Shown: in pieces, positions 25,062 to 32,920 of the stretch | How the letters are laid out: every line of letters begins with the position of its first letter | How positions within the stretch are numbered: the stretch's first letter is position 1 | Assembly: GCA_023957575.1 (NCBI GenBank) | Contig: JAMLGU010000003.1 | Span: 62,001-126,000 of the forward strand | Length of the DNA stretch: 64,000 nt | Direction: 5' to 3' | Origin: Chitinophagaceae bacterium | Lineage (GTDB): Bacteria; Bacteroidota; Bacteroidia; Chitinophagales; Chitinophagaceae | The notes under the pieces: model-generated | Database searches by the model: none | What the model was told of the DNA's origin: nothing | The model's input: only the letters and a program-made list of their open reading frames with translations | Position numbers and translations under genes: made by a program

Positions 25062-25233
25062 AATGCCTGAATTGAAAGGGGTTAAAAAATGTTGTTTTTA
25101 CAATAAATAATTTCAGCAATACAGTCCAGCTATGGGTTTTACAATAAAAAAATTTCTGTTTTTTTAAAACACAAACATCCTACGATAATAAAACAATAGA
25201 TGCAAAAAAATACGTTTTGAAATCAATAGAACT

Positions 25234-25932
25234 TTATAGCTTACTTTCTTTCTTTTTTCTTTTATCCGTCCAGGGAATAAATGAACCTAAGGTGCCTCTG
25301 AAACGGCGGAACTTCTTTTCTTCGTCTTTTATTGAAACAAAATTTTTCTTAAAGGCGGTAGAAGGATCTATCACCGGATTTACGTGGTTCAATTTTAGCA
25401 AAGTATCGCTTAAAAAAGGAATATGATAAATTTTTGTTTCAAATCTCCTTTTTGTAAATCGCTTGGTCAACGATGATTGTACCGGATCTGTAACTAATGC
25501 CAGACTTTTGAAACCTTGCTTGCGCGCTATCTGATAGGAATAAAATATATTTTCTGTGCTATGTTGTGCGAGGGTATCATAAAAAATATGATTTGTCGGT
25601 ATGCCCAATGCTTCTCCATAAAGCCCCATAATGATGGCTTCATAATATGGTGAATAAACGGCAGCTCCCGAAAAAATAATATTTCTGATAATTCCCTTAT
25701 CATATAAGTACTTAGCCCAAAGCACCCGGCCTTTTACAATCGTATCCCACTTTTGCCCGTCGAAGGGATAGCCGGGCACAATTCCTGCATCGAATGTGAG
25801 GCCCTTATCAATAATTGTTTTAAACAATCGCGCCGGTCTTTTTTTATAGGATATACAGGAGGATTGCGAAACGAAAACGAATATCAACAAAAAATAAATG
25901 ACTACCTGAAGATGTTTTTTAATTAATTCCAT
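25234..25932 (-). CDS. YdcF/DUF218 family lipoprotein
   Basis: 232 residues with a signal peptide and lipobox (SQSSC, lipidated Cys near residue 26). The body has the DUF218 (YdcF/ElyC/SanA) features: DAGIVPGYPFDGQKW near the first strand, IIFSGAAVYSPYYEA, a later TDPVQSSLT segment and a predicted Rossmann-like fold. The family includes proteins affecting envelope integrity and peptidoglycan precursors, but no activity is established for this branch. It overlaps the upstream amidohydrolase gene by 14 nt, so the two should be translationally coupled. The C-terminus is strongly basic (DKRKKKESK). Confident on family, not on role. Confidence 0.85.
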   Translation of the reverse strand: MELIKKHLQVVIYFLLIFVFVSQSSCISYKKRPARLFKTIIDKGLTFDAGIVPGYPFDGQKWDTIVKGRVLWAKYLYDKGIIRNIIFSGAAVYSPYYEAIIMGLYGEALGIPTNHIFYDTLAQHSTENIFYSYQIARKQGFKSLALVTDPVQSSLTKRFTKRRFETKIYHIPFLSDTLLKLNHVNPVIDPSTAFKKNFVSIKDEEKKFRRFRGTLGSFIPWTDKRKKKESKL

Positions 25933-27217
25933 AGCGATGTCTGTAACGTTCGTAAAGTTGAGTTTGTTTATTATTTAAATCAATTTTTCTTCCCTGAATA
26001 AACGCATCTGTAATGACACTGGATTTCATATCGAACAAATCGCCTTGTGATATGATAATATTGGCATCTTTACCCACTTCAATAGATCCTGTTTTTTTGT
26101 CAATACCCAAAATCTTAGCCGCATTAATCGTCAAGGCTTGCAGCGCTTGTTCTTTGTCAAGACCATAAGCCACAGCGGTACCGGCATTGAAAGGCAGATT
26201 TCTATACCTTGAGTTAGAATGATTATCATTAATTGCAAATAATACTCCTGCTTTCTGAAGCATCGCTGGTGTTTTGAATGGTTGATCAATATCATCATCA
26301 TCAAGTACAGGAAGATTGTGCATCGCATTTAGAATAACGGGAATGTTATTCTGCTTCAGTAAATCGGCAACAAGATAACTATCGGAGCCCCCCACCACAA
26401 CAACATCAATATCAAATTTCTTTGCAAAATCTATTGCCATAAGTATTTGACGCGAAATATCAGCGTGAACAAATAGTTTTTGTTTTTTTTCAAACAAGGG
26501 TCTCAATGCTTCAAACTTCAGGTTGATCTCTGTTTTCCTAGCTGTATTCAAATAGGCTTTGGCGTCCTTTAAAAAACGTTCCACTTCTTCTATTTTACTG
26601 ATTCCTTCTTGTACCAGATTTCCTCCTCCGGTTCCCTGCTGCATCATAAAAAATCTTCTAAAGGGCTGCATCATTCTGGGGATATTCAGGTGCATACCGT
26701 TATCTGCCTGATATACTGCATCTTCCCAGTTCCAGGCATCCAGCTGCACTACAGAAGAAGAGCCGGTTAATAAACTACCCTGTGGATCAACATTTGCCAG
26801 CAGAATCCCGTTAGACCTTAGTGTGTTGATTACTCTGGAATCGGTATTGTAGGCAACTAAGGATCGGATACTTGTGTTATAATCACCTAATTCATTATAG
26901 TCGTTGCTGCCTCTCACACCACTTCCTATTTCTTTTAAACCCAGATCGGTACCGGCTAAAATCATGCCGGGATAGATGTGCTTCCCTGTGGCATCAATAA
27001 TGGTTCCTGATTCAGACGTAGCCTTTCCTACAGAAAATATTTTTCCATTTTTCAAAACCAATACTCCGTTTTCAATAACCGCTCCGGTTGCAGTATGGAT
27101 GGTTCCGTTTTTAATGATAATGGTTTCCTTTTGTGGTCCGGCAGGATAGATATCATCCTGTGCCAACAGATTTATTGAAACAAAAAATAATACTATATAT
27201 AAAATAATTTTCTTCAT
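25919..27217 (-). CDS. amidohydrolase family protein (secreted, imidazolonepropionase-like)
   Basis: 432 residues with a signal peptide (MKKIILYIVLFFVSINLLAQ). It has the composite amidohydrolase layout: an N-terminal beta-sandwich strand set (IIKNGTIHTATGAVIENG), DATGKHIYPGMI where active enzymes have a following HxH, and a C-terminal AAKILGIDKKTGSIEVGKDANI segment. The metal-binding HxH after the PGMI motif is absent (LAGTDLG follows), so this copy may be a degenerate or structural subunit. It is 18 bp downstream of the 1022-residue double amidohydrolase and overlaps the DUF218 gene. The pair may act together on a peptide-like or cyclic amide substrate in the periplasm; this is inferred. 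Confidence 0.85.
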   Translation of the reverse strand: MKKIILYIVLFFVSINLLAQDDIYPAGPQKETIIIKNGTIHTATGAVIENGVLVLKNGKIFSVGKATSESGTIIDATGKHIYPGMILAGTDLGLKEIGSGVRGSNDYNELGDYNTSIRSLVAYNTDSRVINTLRSNGILLANVDPQGSLLTGSSSVVQLDAWNWEDAVYQADNGMHLNIPRMMQPFRRFFMMQQGTGGGNLVQEGISKIEEVERFLKDAKAYLNTARKTEINLKFEALRPLFEKKQKLFVHADISRQILMAIDFAKKFDIDVVVVGGSDSYLVADLLKQNNIPVILNAMHNLPVLDDDDIDQPFKTPAMLQKAGVLFAINDNHSNSRYRNLPFNAGTAVAYGLDKEQALQALTINAAKILGIDKKTGSIEVGKDANIIISQGDLFDMKSSVITDAFIQGRKIDLNNKQTQLYERYRHRYGIN

Positions 27218-27235
27218 TTTTCTAATTTAATGGGT

Positions 27236-30200
27236 TTACAATGATTCATCATAGCTATCCACTTCCAGAATTCCTTCATTCTGTTCATGGTCTTCGCAGT
27301 GCAGTACCACCTGTGCTGTAGGCCTTACAGGAACGGTAAATGCACCTGAGCGGGAGGAAGCCAGCATTTTTTGAATGAGCCTGTTCCGCTCCTCCCTGAT
27401 AGATTTACGTCTATCTTCATCCTTTTCCCGATCAAAAAATATTGTGCCGTCCACCACCGTATAAAGCGCTTTTGCATAAATGCTCAACGGATCATGGCTC
27501 CACAGCACAACATCCGCATCTTTACCCACTTTGATGCTGCCTACTCTGTCTGCAATGTGCAAGGCTTTTGCCGGATTAAGCGTTACCATTTTGAAAGCCT
27601 CGTCTTCACTCACTCCGCCATATTTTATGGTTTTGGCAGCCTCCTGATTCAGTCGGCGCGCCATTTCGGCATCATCGCTGTTGATGCACACATTCAAACC
27701 CATTTTTTGCATAATGGCTGCATTGTACGCAATTGCATCTTTCACTTCCTGCTTGTAGGCCCACCAGTCCGAAAATGTGGAAACATTGGATCCGTGTTGC
27801 TTTATCCTGTCGGCTACTTTATAGCCTTCCAGAATATGGGTAAATGTATTTACTTTAAATCCATATTTTTCAGCAACATTGATAAGCGCCAGTATTTCAC
27901 TCTGCACATAACTATGGCAGGTAATAAATCTCCTATTATTCAGAATCTCTACCAAAGCTTCCAATTCCAGATCGCGGCGCACATCTTTTCTGCCGCTTTT
28001 TAAAGCAGCTTCATAGTCTTTTGCACGCTGGAAAGCATCTGCCAGCACTTCCTCCACGCCCATGCGTGTATCGGGGAACCGGGCGTTTCCGGTTGTCTGT
28101 GCCGTCCGTTTTACATTTTCTCCCAATGCAAACTTGATGAACGGATCAGCGCCTTTAAATTTGATTCCTTCATCATCGGCGCCCCATCTCAGCTTGATTA
28201 ATTGCGCCTGGCCTCCGATCGTGTTTGCCGAACCATGTAATATCTGCGAGGTGGTAACACCGCCGCTTAATTGCCTGTAAATATTAATATCTTCAGGGTT
28301 CATATTATCGCCAATGCGAACCTCAGAGGTTACTGACTGAGCGCCTTCATTGATGGAAAATGCGGCAATATGAGAGTGTTCGTCAATAATGCCCGGCGTC
28401 AGATACTTTCCTGTTGCATCTATCACTCTAGCACCCTGTGTCGGAAGATTTTTACCAATCTGTGCGATTTTACCATTTCTCAGCAATACATCTGTACCGG
28501 TCAATCTGCCTTCTTTTTCATTGGTAATAACGGTTGCATTTTTAAACAGAATTGTCTCCTGCTCCGGCATCTTTTCATTTCCATAACTACCGAACGGATA
28601 GGTAATCTTTGCCAAAGCTGCAGTTGTTTTTTTTCTGATGGTATCCTTTTTACCGGGTAATTCTTTTTCAAATGTTGCAGTCCAGGTCAAGGTATTGCCA
28701 TTAGCATCGGTACCCACGCCCTCCCAGATATTTCCATAATCCACACCGCTGAGTCGAATAGCGCTTCCTGATGAAAGTCTTCCTGCCGAGGATGAATCGG
28801 GCTTTTGGGTTAAAAAGGTTTTGCCTTGCTGTTTGGCTGAAAAGCTGAGTGAAATTAATTTACCGTCCGGTTTAAATTGAGCGGTCAGCGTATCCTTAGC
28901 AATAACATTTGCCTGATTATTCTTTTTTATTGCCAAAATATAATTGTTTGATCCTTCAGTTCCATTCAGGGTAAGCTTATATTGCCCTTCAAGGTTTCTG
29001 GCGCCGGTCTTATTCACGTCATATTGTTTTCCTTGTACCCAGTTTTCAACAATCGTTGTATTTTCATCAAAAATATTCCCGGTAGAGATCAAAAAATTGG
29101 CGGTTTTACCTGGTTCTAAGCTACCCACCTGGTCGTAAATTTTGAGTAATGTAGCAGGAGTTTTCGTCAAGGCATCAAAGGCAGCGCTTTCACTAAGCCC
29201 GTTTTCAATTGCTTTTCGAAGATTAGGCAAAAATGATTTTATATCTCTTAAATCGGCAGCGCTGATGGCAAAGCTGATACCCTCCTTTTCCATATAAGCA
29301 GGATTAGATGGAGCCAGTTCCCAGTGTTTCATATCTTTTAAGGAAACAAATCTTGCATCTGCCGGATCGGCAACATTTTGAGTTTCGGGATAATTCAGCG
29401 TAATAACAAAAGGAGCCTTTGTTGCTGCAATTTCTTTTATCCGTTGGTATTCATCGCCACCGCCTTTAATGATATATTGAACGCCAAATTCATCACCAAC
29501 CCTATCGGCTCTGATATCGGTCCATTTATCGGTGGACTCAAATACCTGTGGTAATGAAGCTGAGTTGTTCCATGCCTCCAGACTGAGGTTTAGTCCTTCT
29601 TTTTGAGGTTTATTCTTTTTGTACCAATCGGCATCAATAAAGGTCTGTCGTAGCAGGGCAACCGAACCCATTATGCTGGAAGGATAAGATTGAGTGGAAG
29701 TGCCTTTGCTGAAAGAGTAAAAAGCAGCAGCCTTATCTTTCAAAATCAGAAGATTTTCTTTTTCATCACCTAAAAGCACAACCGGCCCAGTACCTCGGGC
29801 TATCCCGTCTTTCTGATGGGTAAGCACGGTTCCAAAACCCTGATCGCGAAGCTGCTTTGCCTTGGCAGCATCTACACTAAATAGGTCAATGGCATTTACT
29901 TCACTTCTGATTGCCTGATTCCAGTTTACGGGTCCTTTGGTATTGCTGGTAAATTGTTGCGGTCCAAAAAAGTTAAAGCCTCCCGATGTTCTCTGAGGTA
30001 CCGGTATCCCGTAATCGCTAAACATATCAATAAAGGAAGGGTAAATAAACCTGCCCTTGCAGTCAATGACTACTGCATCTTCAGGAGCAGCTATTTTTCC
30101 AATAGCCTGTATTTTCCCGTCTTTTACAACCATAGTTGCATTGTCCAAAGTAGTTTTTCCATCCTTAACTATCGTTGCATTGGTGAAGGCGTAATAACCG

Positions 30201-30304
30201 GTACGGGCATCAGCCACATCATTAACCGGAAAAGTTGTTTGCGCCGATACAATGGTCGTACCACAGAGCAGTATGGTTATTGCAAGCAAAAGTTTAATTT
30301 TCAT
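27236..30304 (-). CDS. tandem-domain amidohydrolase (secreted)
   Basis: 1022 residues: signal peptide (1-21, ending VSAQ), a first amidohydrolase-like unit (about 25-430) lacking the metal-binding HxH (FIDMFSDYG follows the PSF motif), a beta-rich middle (about 435-580), and a second, complete unit (about 590-1000). That unit has DEHSHIAAF for the first metal pair, CHSYVQSEI, and FTHILEG as later His ligands, INSDDAEMARR for the catalytic Asp and ALHIADRVGSIKVGKDADV at the end. One active and one degenerate barrel in one chain is a common Bacteroidota pattern. Substrate unknown. A TATCTTTA sequence about 55 bp upstream may be its -7 box. Confidence 0.9.
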   Translation of the reverse strand: MKIKLLLAITILLCGTTIVSAQTTFPVNDVADARTGYYAFTNATIVKDGKTTLDNATMVVKDGKIQAIGKIAAPEDAVVIDCKGRFIYPSFIDMFSDYGIPVPQRTSGGFNFFGPQQFTSNTKGPVNWNQAIRSEVNAIDLFSVDAAKAKQLRDQGFGTVLTHQKDGIARGTGPVVLLGDEKENLLILKDKAAAFYSFSKGTSTQSYPSSIMGSVALLRQTFIDADWYKKNKPQKEGLNLSLEAWNNSASLPQVFESTDKWTDIRADRVGDEFGVQYIIKGGGDEYQRIKEIAATKAPFVITLNYPETQNVADPADARFVSLKDMKHWELAPSNPAYMEKEGISFAISAADLRDIKSFLPNLRKAIENGLSESAAFDALTKTPATLLKIYDQVGSLEPGKTANFLISTGNIFDENTTIVENWVQGKQYDVNKTGARNLEGQYKLTLNGTEGSNNYILAIKKNNQANVIAKDTLTAQFKPDGKLISLSFSAKQQGKTFLTQKPDSSSAGRLSSGSAIRLSGVDYGNIWEGVGTDANGNTLTWTATFEKELPGKKDTIRKKTTAALAKITYPFGSYGNEKMPEQETILFKNATVITNEKEGRLTGTDVLLRNGKIAQIGKNLPTQGARVIDATGKYLTPGIIDEHSHIAAFSINEGAQSVTSEVRIGDNMNPEDINIYRQLSGGVTTSQILHGSANTIGGQAQLIKLRWGADDEGIKFKGADPFIKFALGENVKRTAQTTGNARFPDTRMGVEEVLADAFQRAKDYEAALKSGRKDVRRDLELEALVEILNNRRFITCHSYVQSEILALINVAEKYGFKVNTFTHILEGYKVADRIKQHGSNVSTFSDWWAYKQEVKDAIAYNAAIMQKMGLNVCINSDDAEMARRLNQEAAKTIKYGGVSEDEAFKMVTLNPAKALHIADRVGSIKVGKDADVVLWSHDPLSIYAKALYTVVDGTIFFDREKDEDRRKSIREERNRLIQKMLASSRSGAFTVPVRPTAQVVLHCEDHEQNEGILEVDSYDESL

Positions 30305-30402
30305 TTTGTTGATTGTTAGGAAATAAGTATAAAAATACTAATACCTGCTAAAGATAGAAAAATAGTTTTTAAAAAAACAGGAAAAATGATGAGTGGGTTA
30401 AG

Positions 30403-30427
30403 ATTGAGATTTGAGATTTGAGATGTG
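30403..30427. repeat. short TGAGATT repeat
   Basis: TTGAGATT is repeated three times head to tail (about 30405-30427), the same 7-bp unit as the array at 21655-21735 but in the opposite orientation. It lies in the spacer after the double amidohydrolase start. Confidence 0.7.
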
Positions 30428-30589
30428 ATGGGGTTGCACAGGATTTTCGAAACAGAAAAAATCATTCACCAAACCTGATAACGACTTAGGCTAATTCCTT
30501 TTTTGAGGTACTATTGTAAAAAAAATCCGTTAGCATCCGCTACCCATCCGGTTAGTTGCCATTATTTTTAAAGTGTAAATTTTTATTCA

Positions 30590-30975
30590 ATAAGCATTTC
30601 ATTCCTACTTTTCGCCTCCGCAGTGGTAATAATCGGAAAGCGGCGATCCTGCGCGGTGTTATCGTGCGAAGCCAAATGGCCTTGATGCTCGAGCGTTAAA
30701 AAAATGAATGTAGTGAAGCGTTAAAAAATGCCTGCTGTTTGAGCGCAGAAACGCTAACTTTATCAAACGCAGGCACGAAGCGAGTTCAGGCATTTTAGCG
30801 TAACGAAATTCATTTTTAGCGAGGGCATCACAGCCTTGATTTTTGTCAAACTTTTTATCAAGAAAAAGTTTGAAAACAAGCATACATTCTTTCATTCCTA
30901 CTTTTTGCCTCCGCAGCGATAATAATCGGCAAGCGGCGATCCTGCGCAGCGTTGTCGTGCGAAGCCAAACCGGAA
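30590..30975. repeat. composite intergenic repeat element with ~75-bp direct repeats
   Basis: Two imperfect direct copies of about 75 bp flank this segment (about 30595-30670 and 30890-30968). Both run from TTCATTCCTACTTTT through CGCCTCCGCAG or GCCTCCGCAG and AAGCGGCGATCCTGCGC to GTGCGAAGCCAAA. Between them are GAAGCGAGTTCAGGC-like words and a perfect 10-bp inverted repeat (30847-30856 / 30863-30872, CAAACTTTTT). The inner part can be read as a 78-residue ORF on the minus strand, but the reading is repeat-derived. It resembles dispersed non-coding elements seen in this phylum. The rest of the spacer 30305-31076 shows no gene. Confidence 0.75.
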
Positions 30976-31076
30976 CAAGAATTGTTTGAACAAAATTTGC
31001 TTAACATCTCCAAAAGAGGATTAGCCAAAATGCCCCAAGAATATTTTGAGGCATCTCTATCGACACTTAAATTTCT

Positions 31077-32279
31077 CTAACCGTTAGTTCTACCGGGATA
31101 TTCTTTCAATGCTACCTCAAGGCAATCCATCGCTTTTTCAATAGCTTCTTTGTTAAGAACGTATGCAAGGCGCACTTCATTGGCGCCTAATCCGGGTGTG
31201 GCATAAAAACCTGTGGCAGGCGCCAGCATCACCGTCTGATTATTATGCGAAAAACTTTCTAACAGCCATTGACAAAACTTATCGCAATCGTCAATCGGTA
31301 ATCTGGCAATAGCATAAAACGCTCCTCCGGGATTGGGGCAATAAACACCTTCCATCTCGTTCAGCCTTTTGATAAGCACATCTCTTCGGCTCAGATATTC
31401 GGCCTTGGGTGCATCAAAGAAATTATCGGGCAAATCCACAGCAGCTTCCGCCAAAATCTGTGCAAGCCCGGGCGGGCTAAGACGTGCCTGGGCAAACTTT
31501 AGCGCTGTAGTGTATAATTCTTTGTTTTTTGTTACCAATGCTCCAATTCTTGCTCCGCAAGCGCTATATCGTTTACTGATGGTATCCATCAACACTACAT
31601 TTTCATCTAATCCTTCTAATTGCATCGCACTGAAATGTTTTTCGTCAGTATAGCAAAATTCACGATAGGCTTCATCACTGAAAAGGTAAAGATTATGCTT
31701 TTTACAGATTTCTCCTATTTCTTCAATTTCCTGTCTGCTGTACAAATAGCCGGTAGGATTATTTGGATTACAAACAAGTATTGCCTTTGTCTTATCGGTA
31801 ATCACTTTTTCAAAATCTTCAGCAGGTGGCAAGGCAAATCCTGTATCAATTGTAGATTTAATGGGCACAACCGATACACCTGCTGCACATGCAAAACCCA
31901 GATAGTTGGCATAAAGCGGTTCAGGTATCACTACTTCATCTCCCGGATTCATACATGAGAAAAAGGCAAACATAATCGCTTCACTTCCCCCTGTTGTAAT
32001 CAGAATTTGTTCATGAGTTACTTCTATCCCCTGTTTTTCATAATATTTCACTAATTTACGACGATAACTTTCATTTCCGGCGCTATGGCTGTATTCCAAA
32101 ACGGGCATATCCATTTTTTTCACGGCATCCATTATGGACGGAGGCGTAGCGATATCGGGCTGGCCGATATTGAGATGATAAACCGTAATTCCTCTTTGCT
32201 TTGCAGCCTCTGCATAAGGAACTAATTTTCTGATTGGCGAAGCAGGCATTTCGATGCCGCGTTGTGATATTGTAAGCAT
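31077..32279 (-). CDS. class I/II PLP-dependent aminotransferase
   Basis: 400 residues from the ATG at 32277-32279 (MLTISQRGIEMPASPIRKL). An upstream in-frame ATG at 32321 would begin inside the terminator of the preceding gene and is rejected. Fold-type I aminotransferase: NIGQPDIATP near the N-terminus, CNPNNPTG, SDEAYREF with the Asp that binds the pyridine nitrogen, and K236 in DTISKRYSACGAR as Schiff-base lysine. The C-terminal GANEVRLAYVLN holds the substrate-carboxylate Arg. Probably aspartate/aromatic aminotransferase-like. Specificity cannot be told. Cytoplasmic, single-gene unit. Confidence 0.94.
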   Translation of the reverse strand: MLTISQRGIEMPASPIRKLVPYAEAAKQRGITVYHLNIGQPDIATPPSIMDAVKKMDMPVLEYSHSAGNESYRRKLVKYYEKQGIEVTHEQILITTGGSEAIMFAFFSCMNPGDEVVIPEPLYANYLGFACAAGVSVVPIKSTIDTGFALPPAEDFEKVITDKTKAILVCNPNNPTGYLYSRQEIEEIGEICKKHNLYLFSDEAYREFCYTDEKHFSAMQLEGLDENVVLMDTISKRYSACGARIGALVTKNKELYTTALKFAQARLSPPGLAQILAEAAVDLPDNFFDAPKAEYLSRRDVLIKRLNEMEGVYCPNPGGAFYAIARLPIDDCDKFCQWLLESFSHNNQTVMLAPATGFYATPGLGANEVRLAYVLNKEAIEKAMDCLEVALKEYPGRTNG

Positions 32280-32323
32280 ATAATTCAAAATTACTAAAAC
32301 TCCTTCATTTAAATGAGCCATAT

Positions 32324-32356
32324 AAAAAAAATCCCCTCCGAAACTTCGGAAGGGAC
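32324..32356 (-). terminator. intrinsic terminator after the DUF1573 gene
   Basis: On the minus strand TCCCTTCCGAAG, a short loop and CGGAGGGGA form a G+C-rich stem followed by eight T (AAAAAAAA at 32324-32331 on the plus strand). It ends the DUF1573 transcript about 20 bp after its stop codon and lies upstream of the aminotransferase start. Confidence 0.85.
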
Positions 32357-32375
32357 TCGAATATGATTTAAAAAT

Positions 32376-32786
32376 TTATTTTTTTGCCACAACTTCACCA
32401 TTAAACATAACCACTTTTGGCTCATTTACTCCGGCAATTTTAATAGTAACATCTTTGTGAAACGGTGCAGGACCGGCAGCATTGTATTGTACTTTTACCT
32501 TTCCTATTTTTCCGGGCATAATGGGTTGTTGTGGTTTTTCGGGTATGGTGCAGCCACATCCGGCCATCACATTTTCTACAACCACCGGTTTTTTACTAAT
32601 ATTGGAAAACTGCATGTAAAATGTGTAAGGTTCTCCCTGTGGTATTTTTCCCACATCATAACTATCTTTTTCCATCTTAATAACTTTATCTATGGATACA
32701 GATGCAGCAGATGGTTTAGTCTGCGCATTTAAACTCAGGGAAAAAACAGCTATACTTACAAACAGAGAGAATACAATTTTTTTCAT
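32376..32786 (-). CDS. DUF1573 domain periplasmic protein
   Basis: 136 residues from the ATG at 32784-32786, giving the signal peptide MKKIVFSLFVSIAVFSLSLNAQ; an ATG four codons earlier is possible. The mature part is one DUF1573 (ASH-like immunoglobulin) domain: YDVGKIPQGEPYTFYMQFSN and VVENVMAGCGCTIPEKP, where the CGC motif is the family hallmark. Such proteins are secreted in Bacteroidota; their role is not known. It is divergent from the E1 dehydrogenase gene (134 bp between starts) and followed by a strong terminator. Confidence 0.9.
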   Translation of the reverse strand: MKKIVFSLFVSIAVFSLSLNAQTKPSAASVSIDKVIKMEKDSYDVGKIPQGEPYTFYMQFSNISKKPVVVENVMAGCGCTIPEKPQQPIMPGKIGKVKVQYNAAGPAPFHKDVTIKIAGVNEPKVVMFNGEVVAKK

Positions 32787-32908
32787 TATAAATATCATTT
32801 AAATTTTAAAAACATCTGTCAAAATTAACCAGTAGATGCTAAAACATAAAATAAAGTTGCACAAAATAGTTGTTAAATTGTTATATTCGTAGTTAAAGGG
32901 CTTATCCT

Positions 32909-32916
32909 TATTTTTG
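32909..32916 (+). promoter_or_regulatory. E1 dehydrogenase -7 box, 4 nt from start codon
   Basis: TATTTTTG matches TAnnTTTG and ends 4 nt before the ATG at 32921. A TTCG 19 bp upstream (32886-32889) could be the -33 element. The spacing suggests transcription starting at or near the start codon. Confidence 0.5.
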
Positions 32917-32920
32917 CCTA

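Noticed and set aside
27371..28003. 210-residue plus-strand ORF
   Set aside because: Antisense shadow of the double amidohydrolase gene.
30659..30895. 78-residue minus-strand ORF as a gene
   Set aside because: It is entirely inside the composite repeat, and its translation is that of repeat words; no start signal or conserved motif.
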